Origin: Acanthopleura granulata
Taxonomy: Eukaryota > Mollusca > Polyplacophora > Chitonida > Chitonidae
Length of the DNA: 64,000 nt
Assembly (NCBI GenBank): GCA_016165875.1
Contig: JABBOT010000039.1
Location: 2,723,292 to 2,787,291 of the forward strand
Reading direction: 5' to 3'
Shown here: piece after piece, positions 41,379-51,580 of the stretch
Numbering within the stretch: the first letter of the stretch is position 1
Layout: every line of letters begins with the position of its first letter
The notes under the pieces: generated by a model
Told to the model about the DNA's origin: nothing
Databases searched by the model: none
Seen by the model: the letters and a program-made list of their open reading frames with translations, nothing else
Program-made: the position numbers and the translations under genes

Positions 41379-42227
41379 ATGTTTTATATGACGTTACCGA
41401 GCAACAGCTCGATGGACTATTTCCCAAATAATACATTAGCTAATTACACAACTCAACTGCCTAGGCCAATTCATCTCTCAGGTGACTGGGAGTGTGGTTT
41501 AGTGGAAATACAGTATCCACGATTGTGGTCTAATGTCGCAGTTGGTGAGATTTGGTTTACGGTGCACAAGGACGATCTCACTCGTAACGAGCGAGTTGTA
41601 TTACCCAAAGGCTATTACCCAACACCGGAAGCTATCACCTCTGCCCTCAACGCTCAACTGATGAATAGCAATAGTGCTTTTCTTAGACCTAAATCAGGTG
41701 AAATTGTGTTTGGGTATGATAGGGTTTCTGAAAAATATACACTGGAATTTAAATCACGCCAAACTGTAAGTTTTAGTCCACGCTTACGTGAAACGTTTGG
41801 TCTCACCCCTGGGGATGCACAGATAACGGGAGAAGGAGAAAACAGATCACGCCAAACTGTAAGTTCTAGCCCACACTTACTGGGTGGGAATAGGATGATA
41901 ACAGGAGAGCAAGAAAAGATCCGCTTTGGTTCGACTCAGGCGACACGGACGGTCCCTACCCTTTACATATATTCAGATGTGCTCGAACCCCGTGTAGTAG
42001 GGGATGTATTAGCCCCACTACTCCGTGCAGTAGCTGTTCGTGGGACGTCTGGAGATCATGTTAGCAGATCCTTTTCACATATTAAGTATGTTCCTGTACT
42101 CAAGAAGAATTTTTCGACCATTGAAATAGATATTAGGGATGACACAGGTAAACCCGTCCCATTTGTGCATGGGAAAGTGTTGGTAACACTTCATTTTCGA
42201 GAGCAGCGGAGTCTACCTCTTCTCTAA
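41379..42227 (+). CDS. Minor capsid protein, penton-like single jelly roll, 282 aa
   Basis: The ATG at 41379 (MFYMTLPSNSS) fits the usual start of Polinton penton proteins; the frame is open 72 nt further up without similarity. Key blocks are YFPNNTLANYTTQLP, a WECGLVEIQYP strand and the C-terminal HGKVLVTLHFR strand, as in single-jelly-roll vertex proteins. A short internal duplication (SRQTVS.SP.L at two places, about residues 127-135 and 161-169) is a local insertion. It forms pentameric vertices with the major capsid protein by family analogy. Confidence 0.85.
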   Translation: MFYMTLPSNSSMDYFPNNTLANYTTQLPRPIHLSGDWECGLVEIQYPRLWSNVAVGEIWFTVHKDDLTRNERVVLPKGYYPTPEAITSALNAQLMNSNSAFLRPKSGEIVFGYDRVSEKYTLEFKSRQTVSFSPRLRETFGLTPGDAQITGEGENRSRQTVSSSPHLLGGNRMITGEQEKIRFGSTQATRTVPTLYIYSDVLEPRVVGDVLAPLLRAVAVRGTSGDHVSRSFSHIKYVPVLKKNFSTIEIDIRDDTGKPVPFVHGKVLVTLHFREQRSLPLL

Positions 42228-42254
42228 CACGTGACCAAAAAAAATTCAAAAAAA

Positions 42255-42300
42255 CTTGACGCTGACCGTACGAGGATTCGAACCTGTGATCTCCCACTCG
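42255..42300 (-). other. tRNA-like T-arm sequence between capsid genes
   Basis: Minus strand GTTCGAATCCTCG with an ACGGTCAGC acceptor-like end and a gtgggagatcacag variable-arm-like part. It has a perfect B box (GGTTCGAATCC) but no anticodon arm or 5' half. A similar piece is at 44164-44200. Confidence 0.5.
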
Positions 42301-42310
42301 CTCATATAGG

Positions 42311-42799
42311 ATGTCAGATACCCATCAACCTTACATCACGTATTACTGCAACCAAGCTGGGGGCGGTAATTTTCCTGTCTTTCATGGTGCTCCGATACAA
42401 CGAGGTCACGGATTAGGGAATGTCTTAGGTGCTCTTATCAAGGGGCCTCTGGTGCCCATTGCCAAAACCGTGGGAAAAACGATGCTACGGACGGCTCTGG
42501 GGGTTGCCGGTGATACGCTGTTTCGGGGTAAGTCACCGAAGGAAGCCCTGAAACAACGTAGTAAAGCTGCCGGTAAACGGCTGCTAGGGAGTGCTAAACG
42601 TGCGCTGGCGAGGGAAGTCCCTCGTATTCTCGGTGTATCTACACCTGGGTCAGGTCGACGTCCGCCAGGTAAACCAGCTCACCGGCGCCGTATAAAACGC
42701 CCGGCTGCACATCACCTGGTCAGTCAGCGTAGAAGGCGTGTTGGAGCACACACGGGGCGAAAGGGATCAGGTAGACTCCCCAGAGATATTTTCGCATAA
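42311..42799 (+). CDS. Gly-rich minor virion protein, 162 aa
   Basis: N-terminal block YYCNQAGGGNFPVFHGAPIQRGHGLGNVLGALIKGP is the hallmark of a conserved Polinton virion protein adjacent to the major capsid gene. It is followed by an Ala/Gly/Lys helical region and an Arg/His-rich, strongly basic C terminus. Adenovirus pVI/pX-like roles (membrane activity, DNA condensation) are a plausible analogy only. It ends 19 nt before the major capsid start. Confidence 0.75.
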   Translation: MSDTHQPYITYYCNQAGGGNFPVFHGAPIQRGHGLGNVLGALIKGPLVPIAKTVGKTMLRTALGVAGDTLFRGKSPKEALKQRSKAAGKRLLGSAKRALAREVPRILGVSTPGSGRRPPGKPAHRRRIKRPAAHHLVSQRRRRVGAHTGRKGSGRLPRDIFA

Positions 42800-42818
42800 C
42801 ACCCATATCCATCCTACC

Positions 42819-44153
42819 ATGGCTTTACAGCACCCAAATTCAGCCCCATCAGTGAACAGTGAATTTGATTTGTGGACTTTACCCCCAACTCAAAGAAGTG
42901 TACAGGAAGGACGATGGGATACCTACAACCCTATAGCTAGCATTGTGGACGGTGGGCCTGTAGAATTTTTTATTAGCAACGGGGATCCAGACACTTACTT
43001 GGACTTGGCTAACTCGTATTTGTATGTGAAAGCCAAAATAGTGAAAGGTAATGGGGATGATTTGCCGGAGAATGCTGCCGTGGCACCTGTTAATTTATGG
43101 CTACATTCCCTGTGGCAGCAAGTAGACGTCGCTATCAACGATAAATTGATTACTCCGTCAACGAATATGTACCCTTACCGGGCGTACATAGAAACCTTAC
43201 TTAGCTATGGGCAGGAAGCTAAAAGAACTTGGTTGAAAGGAAGTGGGTGGTATAAGGATACTTCTGGACAAATGGAGACTAAAACTAATCAAAACGATGG
43301 ATTTCACAAACGAAGGGCCTTGGCTGCTGGAAGTCGATCGATTAATATGATGGGGAGATTACATTGTGACTTGTTTCAACAAGATCGCTATTTGTTAAAC
43401 AATGTCACGGTTCGAGTGCGTTTGACCAGGAGCGGAAACAGCTTTGCAATTATATCAACTCTGCGACATGGAGAAGGAGACGCTGCAGAGGAGGCTGATT
43501 ACAAGACAGTCCTTGAGGAAGTGACAATGTTTATACGGAAAATCAAAGTCAACCCGGGTGTTCTGTTGGGGCATTTGAAAGCCTTGGAGAAAGCCCCAGC
43601 CAAGTACCCGATTCGGCGTGTATTGACCAAGTATTTCAACGTGGGTATAGGGCATACCACAGTGAATGAGCAAAACCTATTTTTAGGCACTCTTCCCCAG
43701 CGTCTCGTCATAGGGTGTGTACAAAACTCGACATTTAACGGACGATATGATGAAAATCCCTTCGCATTCAACCCGCTTAACATAAACTACGTGGCCTTAC
43801 ACGTGAACGGACGTCAGATACCAGCCAAGCCACTCACCCCAAATTTTCCAGCTCATAATTACATCCGTTCGTATATGAACTTATTCGCTGCCGCGGGTAA
43901 AGTTGGAACAGATGGGGGAAACGATATCACATATAGTGATTTCCGCGCGGGGTACACCCTGTTCGCCTTTGATTTGACCGCTGACCAGCACGATGAGCAA
44001 CAGTTGAACGTCAGTCAGAAGGGTGATCTCCGCTTGGAAATGCGATTTTCCGCACCTTTACTTCAATCTACTACCATCATTTGCTACGCTGAATTCCAGA
44101 ATATCATTGAGATTGATAAGACTCGTACAGTCTTGTGTGATTTCACCAATTAA
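42819..44153 (+). CDS. Major capsid protein, double jelly roll (hexon-type), 444 aa
   Basis: The ATG at 42819 has a good context (accATGg); the frame is open for 27 codons upstream, overlapping the preceding gene, but without conserved sequence. Diagnostic Polinton blocks are a FDLWTLPPTQ start, a GGPVEFFISNGDPDTYLDL strand, and LWLHSLWQQVDVAINDKLI. The C terminus has LEMRFSAPLLQSTTIICYAEF, as in other capsid proteins of the group. It forms the trimeric hexon-like capsomer. Intact. Confidence 0.93.
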   Translation: MALQHPNSAPSVNSEFDLWTLPPTQRSVQEGRWDTYNPIASIVDGGPVEFFISNGDPDTYLDLANSYLYVKAKIVKGNGDDLPENAAVAPVNLWLHSLWQQVDVAINDKLITPSTNMYPYRAYIETLLSYGQEAKRTWLKGSGWYKDTSGQMETKTNQNDGFHKRRALAAGSRSINMMGRLHCDLFQQDRYLLNNVTVRVRLTRSGNSFAIISTLRHGEGDAAEEADYKTVLEEVTMFIRKIKVNPGVLLGHLKALEKAPAKYPIRRVLTKYFNVGIGHTTVNEQNLFLGTLPQRLVIGCVQNSTFNGRYDENPFAFNPLNINYVALHVNGRQIPAKPLTPNFPAHNYIRSYMNLFAAAGKVGTDGGNDITYSDFRAGYTLFAFDLTADQHDEQQLNVSQKGDLRLEMRFSAPLLQSTTIICYAEFQNIIEIDKTRTVLCDFTN

Positions 44154-44163
44154 ACAAAATCGA

Positions 44164-44205
44164 CATTGACCGCTCCAGGATTTGAACTCCCACCCTCGAC
44201 CAGGA
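44164..44205 (-). other. Second tRNA-like T-arm sequence
   Basis: Minus strand gagggtgggagttcaaatcc followed by TGGAGCGGTCAATG. It shares the GTTCAAATCC B-box and the CGGTCA end with 42255-42300, again antisense and in a capsid-region gap. A TGACGTCA palindrome lies just before the protease start. Confidence 0.45.
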
Positions 44206-44230
44206 TCTCATAATTCTAACAGATGACGTC

Positions 44231-44737
44231 ATGAACAGCAAACAATTATTACAATGTCTTCAAACGGATCCTTATACACGTGACTTGGTGCAAGGTGTGC
44301 TCCCTTGGAATGATTTACCTGCACGAATGCCGCATCGACCTGCTATATATATTTTAAACACCGATCCTTGTACGAAACCTGGTACACATTGGATTGCATT
44401 ATATATAGATTATGAGGAAACCACACATCACTTATCTGGAGATTATTTTGATTCTTATGCGCTTCCACCCTGGCGTAAGGAGGTAGAAACGTGGCTAAAT
44501 CGGGGTACGGACCATTGGCAAGCGAATCACCGCCCCATACAACGCTTAAATACCGCTGTGTGCGGTCAATATTGTTTGTATTTCGCGCTCCATCGAGCGA
44601 GAGGACGAACAATGAACTGTATTACGCAAACATTTAATTCCCCACCCACAGATTATACGAATGATCTATTGGTTTATGATTGGGTCGAAAGAATGTTCGG
44701 TATCCACCCTCCTTTCTTTGGTGATTACAAAACATAG
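44231..44737 (+). CDS. Adenain-type cysteine protease, 168 aa
   Basis: Processes virion precursors in the adenovirus/Polinton lineage. The catalytic pattern is present: H53 in GTHWIALYID, D74 in YFDSYALPP, Q104, and C111 in AVCGQYCLYF, with Q seven residues before C as in adenain. Length is normal for Polintons. A polyadenylation signal AATAAA lies at 44761-44766, and the polB gene converges from the other side. Confidence 0.93.
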   Translation: MNSKQLLQCLQTDPYTRDLVQGVLPWNDLPARMPHRPAIYILNTDPCTKPGTHWIALYIDYEETTHHLSGDYFDSYALPPWRKEVETWLNRGTDHWQANHRPIQRLNTAVCGQYCLYFALHRARGRTMNCITQTFNSPPTDYTNDLLVYDWVERMFGIHPPFFGDYKT

Positions 44738-44766
44738 ATGTCCATTGTTGCGAAGATTGTAATAAA

Positions 44767-45075
44767 TCATAATCGAATGAAATCACCAGTTAATCAGACA
44801 TTTTTTTTTTATCTATTCTCCCATGTTTATTGTTGTTGTACAAACATATACTGATAACAAGGAATATGCTAGTACAGTGTTGCACAGAGGCTGTATTTTT
44901 GCTGATTAGAACAATGCATATATACAATGATGAGTGACATGTTTAATTCCAGTTGTTTGTTCTTGTTTATTGAACCAAAAAATTAATAAAAATTGAGATC
45001 TCACCAAAATAACATGTTTTTTTTTTGTTTTATTTACAAAATATTCAGAATCTTAAAATATATTTACATATGTAT
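44767..45075. other. Convergent 3' flanks of protease and polB
   Basis: AT-rich. Contains the protease poly(A) signal and a minus-strand AATAAA (45029-45034) for polB. No gene. Confidence 0.6.
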
Positions 45076-48000
45076 CTAAATATCCAGGTAAGTCGTGCTT
45101 ACCCCATCAGGCAAAATCTTACGTTTAGCATAAAAATACGTGAAAGCGTCCTTATGCTGTGTATAGGAACACATTTGATGTCCACGTACACGCATGCCAC
45201 GATTGACTCCCGCTGCACTTCGTCCCTCCTGGAGCACCGAGAGATACAAATCCTTTTGAGCACTGTGACGGTTTACTCCTTTGCATGAAAATTTATCACC
45301 ATCTCCACTGTCCCCAGCGTAGCAGTAATATGTTTTGGAACATAAAGCGATAATACCATCTCCACTCCATTCTACTTTAAACAGACCAGGCGTACGTTTG
45401 TCATGTTGATAATAATCTCGACGAGGTAACCAGCGGTCACGCTCAGCTTCGTAAGCTTCTCGCAGCTCAGGTTTAACCAAGGATTCCCAATTAGGCTCCG
45501 ACCATGCAATGTATGCTGAATCTGTATCTGTTTCCACGAGTTGATAATCACTGGAATGAAAATATTTTGCCAGGAAATCGTAATAGAATTCCAGCATGCG
45601 GAGTTTGGCATACTGATATACCATACACCCTATCTGTAAGGGTAAATTATAAGAGATCCGTTTCTTAGAGTACGTGACCTCATACGTAGCATCATCAATT
45701 TCCTCCACGTTAATACATGCATCTGAATTAACTAATTTCCGAGCTTTCTCTAGCGTACACACTTTCACATTCACATGGCGATCTTGATTAGTAATTGTCT
45801 TTCCATATCCCGAATTTCCTAATAGCTTCATCGTTTCACCTATTAACACCTTGCTGGGATCTACATCCCCTTGACGTCGGGCTTGAGTCACGTGATCGGC
45901 AAAGGTGCGAAAGCAGGTTTCAGGTGTGTATTGCACAGCTTGATACACACGAGTTACAACCAGTCCATGAGCCAAATACCATCTTAGCAGAGGGGTGCCC
46001 AAGAGAATTTTCGTTCCACACATACTTCCTATTAATGTACGGCGGGGCTGAGTCATAATATTATTGGCCTTGGCATATTCTTTCATAGTCGGACCGATAT
46101 CTTCTACGGTGACATTCGCATTTTTAAATATCGGGGGGCATTCAGCAAAAGTTGATAATAATTGTTGAGGGACATGAATGTCACATTCCACAAACCCATA
46201 CAGTCGCTGATCCATAACTGATTTTAATAATTGATCTTCAGTAAGATGAGGTGGGGGAGGAGTGTAGTAATGTCGGAGAAATGATTGAAGGGTGGGGTCA
46301 GTCTGCTTTTGCTGAAGAAAGAAACATTCCCAGGTTTCCACAACCTGGAAGTTGAGATGCTCGAAATATGCTCGGTGCTCATTCGTCTCGTTCTGAAGTT
46401 CTTCCGGTGAAAGACCACGCCTAGTGTTATAGCGGAGCTCACCTGTTGAAGTATAGTTGAGATGACACCCATGGAAATGCCAGTAACATCCGTGGAACTG
46501 CAATGATACAAGCATACGTATATAAGTATAAAGCGTGTACATTGTTTTATATATGTATATATATAAGTATATATATATATATGTATATGTATATACATAT
46601 ATATATAAGTATATATATATGTATATACATGCATATATTCGACATGTTATAAATTATAGCGCTACATTTACCCAATCTTTTTTTTTTTCATACATACATA
46701 ATTATTTTATATATATTACATATACAAGAGATAATACATTACCTGGAAAATAGTGCGTCGACCGTTCACCACAGCAAAGCCGTCAACAGGGAGCCGACGA
46801 TCACCAACTCTCCGTTCCACATCGTTCAGCCGATGCCGAATAGGCACACCCAGCTGAGCCGCTTGCCAGTCTAGCCACTGTTCAGCCAGTCGAGGTTTTT
46901 TGGACTCTTTCGGATAAAAATTGATAGTGTCTTGTCTCTCTTCTTCTATGGGTAGCCAGCGGATATAATGTCCAGCCGGCATAGGTGATGCTAAGCAAGC
47001 TAGGTATAACGCATTAGCGTCAAAACCGACAATTCCCTGGCATAATTTTCCTCCCCTAATACGAGTCACCCCCTTCTCATGATAGCGATGAAATACAATA
47101 CTTGGTCCCCCGACAATATTCGATCTCAGACATTGATAAAGATCTTTATCCCCTTCTCCTATTAAGGAAAAGTAAGTTGGGAGATTTTGAAACAAGTAAC
47201 GTAAAGTGACCCCAGGAATACTAATACAGTCTTTAAATAGATCTACACGCATGGTTTGATAAAACGCTGACATCTTTCCCAAAGCTTCAAGAAATGGAAT
47301 GACGTCGAGATTATTGTACCAAATCAGAAAATCACGCAGGGTCTTCATTCCCTGTGATTGCCACACATTCTCCAAAGCCTGGTAATCTTCTTCAGAGCAA
47401 AAAGTCCCTTTTAACTTGTTATGGAAAGCTTCACGCGGCGGGAGATTTGTCTCATCTAAGCGTGCTAAACTATCCACGTATTCGTAACAAAACTGTCCTT
47501 TGGTCACCTGACATTCATAAGCTTTGACCCATTTATCATAACTATAATTCGGGGCTAAATAATTTCGAACGTCTAAAAATCTCAGCTGACCTGTAGACAC
47601 ACTCATGTGATTGTTATTCCGCTTGATAAGGTATTTTAACCCATCGGTTTTCACTAAATACGGATACAGCTGCCGCTTTATTAAATTAAAATCATATTTC
47701 CCAGAATTAAAACCCAAAACAGGGAGTTCGGTTAGGTATGTTAAAAATCGCTCCTTGAGTTTTTCTGTGTAAGATGTCTTTTTGGTTTCGCAGGTAAAGT
47801 CACATAGTGCGGCTATACCTATACACTCATCCAAGCTGTCTAACACGTGGTGGTAATGTTGACATAACAGCTTAAAACTAGCTTCACTGATCTCAGTGAG
47901 ATATGCCATCATAGTTTCAATCAAAGCGTGCGGATCACCCGTTGATACAAAACACATCGGTTTGTCATATCCAGGAACGTTACTGTTAACAGACACGCTC

Positions 48001-49430
48001 ATGGGAATATGGAGGGCAGTCCATTCTGTGTTTTCACCACTGTTAGCTGCAGAAGGGTCTAATTTTTGGAGATAGGCCTCAAAATCAAAACAAGCTCTAT
48101 ATGGGAAATACCTGTCCTCTTCAGCGACATCAATAATTCCTTCGTCAGCTAACTCCTCGAAAACAGTGGCTTTGTTTTTAAACACACCGCCTGGATACAC
48201 TCGTTTGATAACCCCATCACAAGTCCGTGCATGCCGTTTTAATTTCCAGGCCTTGGGAAATGATTTATGACAAACCCTGCACAGATAAGAACGAGCGTAT
48301 AAATTCATATCTTTCACCACGCTAAAATGCTTCTCGTGTAAATTAAGAGTCAAAGTAGTAGCGTATCGCTTGGCGGACCTATAAAGAATCTCAGCGCACA
48401 CATCTGTATCAACTACTAATAGTTCATACACAAATATGTTTACGTTAAATAAATCCTCCAAAAAAGACAGTTCGCTGAGCGGGACACCTCGGAAATACCT
48501 GGCTTCCATACCTTTAGCTTTCAAGTAAATTTTTAAATAACCCTTAGCTTTAACAGTGCAGTATTTGGGGTTAGCGTTGTCTAGGTGAAAGGCTAAGCAA
48601 CGGAAGAAACATAAATGATCATCGTAAGCACCATGTCCACCACTCACCATGCTGTGCAAGCCTTTATTATTCTGCACGTGGGCAGGTAAATCTACCGGTG
48701 CACCGATGGGTGTGGTATGTGGTTTATGCACATAAAACGCAACATTAGTCACACTGTCTACCATCCATTTGGTATTTGGCCGCTGTTGTCGGGCTGATTC
48801 GATCGGATCGATAGCTGACAAATCAGCCGTAAGTGTTTGTATATCCCCATAGGTGTGAATATATCGACATTCTGAAAGTATTCTTGTATTTGTACTCGGA
48901 TAGAAATAACGCAATTGGTCCGTATCTCGGTGACGTAAAATGAAACCGTAAGCTAGGTTGATACGGAAAGCTGAAGGCTGGTCAAGAAACACCTGTTCCA
49001 GGTGTGTAGCTAAAGGATAGAGTCCCTTGATTCGGAAATTATACACATCCTGCAAAGGTCGATGGCGATGAAATTGCTGGCGGATAGCGCCCCAGTGACG
49101 TTGATATATGTCACGTAATGCTGGGTCTGTAGGTAACTCATCATATGAAGGTGTGATGGGGTCCAAGGGAAATGAATTAGGGCCGTTATTGAGGTTAACC
49201 TGACCCTTTACATTACCGACCGAGGCAGTATGAAGTTCACCCTGTTCATCCACATCGCTTTCTGGCCCCAGCGGGCTAAACACAGCCTCAGGTGAGGGCG
49301 CTTGATTGACAGGTGAGAGTAATGAGGAGCCCTTGGAGCGTTCGGATCTACCAGCAGACTGGCCCCGGCGCTTTGATGTTGAAGCGGTTACACGACTTCC
49401 AGTCTGTGAAATGGGCTGCACCTGTATAAC
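45076..49430 (-). CDS. polB: Protein-primed family B DNA polymerase, spliced, about 1370 aa
   Basis: Replicates the linear element. Exon a (46743-49430) ends at CAG|GTAATG; exon b runs from 46497 to the stop at 45076, after ttgtatcattgcag. The junction is in phase 0 and restores the FHGCYWH block. N-terminal residues 1-100 are low complexity. Residues 260-385 hold DDHLCFFRCLAFH and HEKHFSVVKDM (OTU-like Cys/His pair), then a C2H2-like CRVCHKSF...HARTC. 3'-5' exonuclease: FDFEAY (D450, E452), GFNSGKYDFN, YNNLDV. Polymerase: FDANALYLACL (motif A), KLLGNSGYG (motif B), TDTDSAYI (motif C). No ATG opens exon a; an upstream exon joined at ggttatacag is likely. Start therefore unresolved. Confidence 0.92.
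46498..46742 (-). other. Intron of polB (245 nt)
   Basis: Minus-strand donor GTAATG at 46742 and acceptor CATTGCAG ending at 46498. The interior is a TA/TATG microsatellite with a poly-T run. Removing it restores the polymerase frame exactly, so it is a spliceosomal intron and not a disruption. Confidence 0.88.
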
Positions 49431-49557
49431 CAAAAAAAAAATAAATAAAATACCGGCATAGTCCTACTATTTAATAGCTTATTTAATGTGCATAAATATA
49501 ACACACAAAGTGTATACCTTATCAGTTTAACCTAGAACACAGGTGAGAACGGACGTC
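49431..49557. promoter_or_regulatory. Divergent promoter between polB and the basic protein gene
   Basis: About 127 bp separate the two divergent genes. It includes a T-tract acceptor for polB and an AT-rich centre. On the + strand gtataccttatcag and aacacaggtgag lie upstream of the small gene. Confidence 0.45.
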
Positions 49558-49746
49558 ATGCCTCTCAAGAAGAAACGAAATCGACCCAGGAAATACAATA
49601 CATACAAACGCCGGAGTCGGAGGAAGAAGAAGAAAACTCGAGGAAATAATTTACAGCTAGCTATGCGGCGAAAATTCCGACATCCGAGACTTAGAAATAA
49701 CTATGAATCGCCTGGAGATTTCTACCGCCGTGTAACCCATATCTAG
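49558..49746 (+). CDS. Arg/Lys-rich core-type protein, 62 aa
   Basis: The ATG at 49558 (MPLKKKRNRP) is preferred over the GTG/ATG codons just upstream because it starts the basic run. More than 40% of residues are Lys or Arg (KRRSRRKKKKTRG), ending YRRVTHI. It resembles protamine-like or adenovirus VII/mu-type DNA-condensing peptides in composition only. It could package the genome in the virion. Confidence 0.6.
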   Translation: MPLKKKRNRPRKYNTYKRRSRRKKKKTRGNNLQLAMRRKFRHPRLRNNYESPGDFYRRVTHI

Positions 49747-50192
49747 TGATTTTTGACTACCCAACGAAAACAAAACGGACGAACCAACCAGCCCAACCCG
49801 ACCTGACCATAGACCTTTTAAATAAAAGGTCGCCCTATTCTGTCGAAAGAGTCTTTCTAATAGAAAAGCACATCATTATTTTCACAGTTACTTATTTGTC
49901 TTTTATATGTGTCAAATAATAAATATATGTTTTGTGTTGTGTACATCGTAATTATACTCTATTATATATATATAAACAAATCGTATTATGTCTGTATTAT
50001 TAAGTTTGATATGTGTGCTGGAATATATGTGCGTGTGTGTATTTAAAATACGCAGTTCATATCGCTATGTTAGTAAAACACAGGGATTGAAAATCCACAG
50101 CGGCTGGTACGGTATAGTCCCTATCATCCAATCAGATGCATGGGATTTTGCTCTCTATTTGGTCCGCAGCGCTGTCAAACTTTACAAGCCGA
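49747..50192. promoter_or_regulatory. 3' flank and upstream region of right cassette 1
   Basis: Contains aataaa near 49918, and from about 50080 a module with CCAATCAGATGCAT (CCAAT box and octamer-like), CGGTATAG and GACCAATCC just before the TATA box. The module acaCAGGGATTGAAAATcca recurs at 50960-51040. Confidence 0.55.
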
Positions 50193-50200
50193 CCAATCCA

Positions 50201-50208
50201 TATAAAAG
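50201..50208 (+). promoter_or_regulatory. TATA box of right cassette 1
   Basis: TATAAAAG preceded by ACTTTACAAGCC and CCAAT. The ACTTTACAAGCC-TATAAAAG pair also occurs before cassette A in copy 2, so cassettes at opposite ends share promoter parts. Confidence 0.7.
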
Positions 50209-50233
50209 GGAAACTCAGTTACATGTACTCATT

Positions 50234-50506
50234 ATGCAGAATTTTATCGGAGCGATTATGGAAAAGGAGCAAAAAGGGAGAAGACAAGGTGAATCACCAT
50301 TCCATTTCACATTGCGGAAATGGGTGGAAAGACTGGAAGTTCGGTGCAAAGAAGCGGATGAAATCTACAAGCGAGCCTTAGCCGGTGACGGCGGGTTGTT
50401 CGGAGAGAACCAGATGATAGAAATTCAAGAGGCCCGCTCCGCATTGGAATACGCACGGGAAAAGCTTCATAAAGCTGAACGTGCGTTACGGGAGTATACC
50501 CGCTAG
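50234..50506 (+). CDS. Right cassette protein 1, coiled-coil hairpin, 90 aa
   Basis: The ATG at 50234 lies 26 nt after the TATA box; an upstream in-frame extension to 49988 runs through the promoter and is unlikely to be used. Two charged helices (VERLEVRCKEADEIYKRAL; IEIQEARSALEYAREKLHKAERAL) are separated by a Gly-rich loop. A similar helix-loop-helix pattern is seen in the left-end cassette proteins. It points toward the right TIR and ends before a 6-bp stem-loop. No known family. Confidence 0.7.
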   Translation: MQNFIGAIMEKEQKGRRQGESPFHFTLRKWVERLEVRCKEADEIYKRALAGDGGLFGENQMIEIQEARSALEYAREKLHKAERALREYTR

Positions 50507-50566
50507 AACGAAGCTGCTCTTCGGAATGAAAACTGAGCCAAGCTAAGCTACCCCATCACCCCCAAC

Positions 50567-50582
50567 AGCCCTTGTAAGGGCT
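50567..50582 (+). terminator. Histone-type stem-loop, right cassette 1 (variant loop)
   Basis: AGCCCTTGTAAGGGCT: perfect 6-bp stem, loop TGTA, AACC flank, then CCCCGAAAGG. The 3' flank (gcacgatatatttatatata, gggttatgtatgt) matches the flanks of the left cassettes. Confidence 0.7.
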
Positions 50583-50689
50583 AACCAATTTCCCCGAAAG
50601 GTTTGCTTTCGAAATTTAAGCACGATATATTTATATATATGGGTTATGTATGTTTCATTTTATGTCTCTGATTTTGTCCGCTTTTTATG

Positions 50690-51480
50690 TAAAACAAAAC
50701 CAAAATTAGCCCCTCACATTCAACATCTTTATGATAGGGCTGTATACGACTGTGTATATACCCTTTCTAATTATTAAATTTATATGTCAAAACTAAATGC
50801 TGATATTTTCACACTGCATTTGTTTTTTTTTAATATTTCTGTACATACAAGTAAGCTATTGATATCTCTATATGCGCGCATAGTCCTGTGTGCTGTATGA
50901 ACCTACGAGAACGAAACATCGTTATTAATATACTATGAGGCAAACCGCTATGCTATAGTGAAACACAAGGATTGAAAATTTTCTAGCACTGCTCAGACAT
51001 CACCCACTATCGACCAATCAGAACAGCAGAATTTGCCCTGCCTTCAGCTCGTACCGATAGAGCGTACATCTACTGTTGTGCTTCTCCAGGGGTGTAAAAC
51101 ACCAATTATCTCTTTACCGCTTTCATATTTTATACACACGCTGACGAATTATGTATATTAAGGACTTTTATTTTTTAATTATTAAGATTATATCCCAATA
51201 AAAGTTGATATTTAAACCTATATTCTTATATTTCCATCCAAAAAAGAGACACGGTAAAAACACAATGCTTGTAAATGCAGAAAGCCCACGTGACTGCTAT
51301 AAACCAATGCGAAATGGTGAAATTGCTCTCTATGACCGTCGCGCTTTTTGGGCATGCCGCTGCGGGAGTTTACGAGCACCAGTATATTTATTTCATAAAA
51401 ACAACTCCCGGAGTACACCTGTCCGTGCATTTTTTTTTTTTTCTCTCCTCACCAATCACTGCTTTCGTTTAGATCCGCGC
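50690..51480. promoter_or_regulatory. Spacer and promoter region of right cassette 2
   Basis: Contains an inverted, diverged spacer repeat (50690-50830), a duplicated cassette-1 promoter without its gene (50945-51040, with GACCAATCAG), and CCAAT boxes near 51303 and 51451. A GCGCTTTTTGGGC box (51342-51354) resembles the left-end palindrome. Possible frames here lack support. Confidence 0.5.
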
Positions 51481-51580
51481 TGCTGCTATATAGTCTGCGA
51501 GCATTGGTGACAGACTCACAGTCACTCTACTGCATTTCTGCCGGAGCTGATTTCACGACAAAAACCCAGAGAGGAAGATT

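Noticed and set aside
46498..46742. Interruption of polB as a pseudogenising insertion
   Set aside because: Consensus donor and acceptor restore the frame exactly, so it is read as an intron.
49431..49433. TTG codon as polB start
   Set aside because: Non-ATG and inside a splice acceptor-like tract; an upstream exon is more likely.
49988..50233. N-terminal extension of right cassette protein 1
   Set aside because: It would be translated through the CCAAT and TATA boxes; the ATG at 50234 fits the promoter.
51205..51510. 101-residue frame on the right arm
   Set aside because: Overlaps promoter elements, has poor start context and no helical pattern like the cassette proteins.
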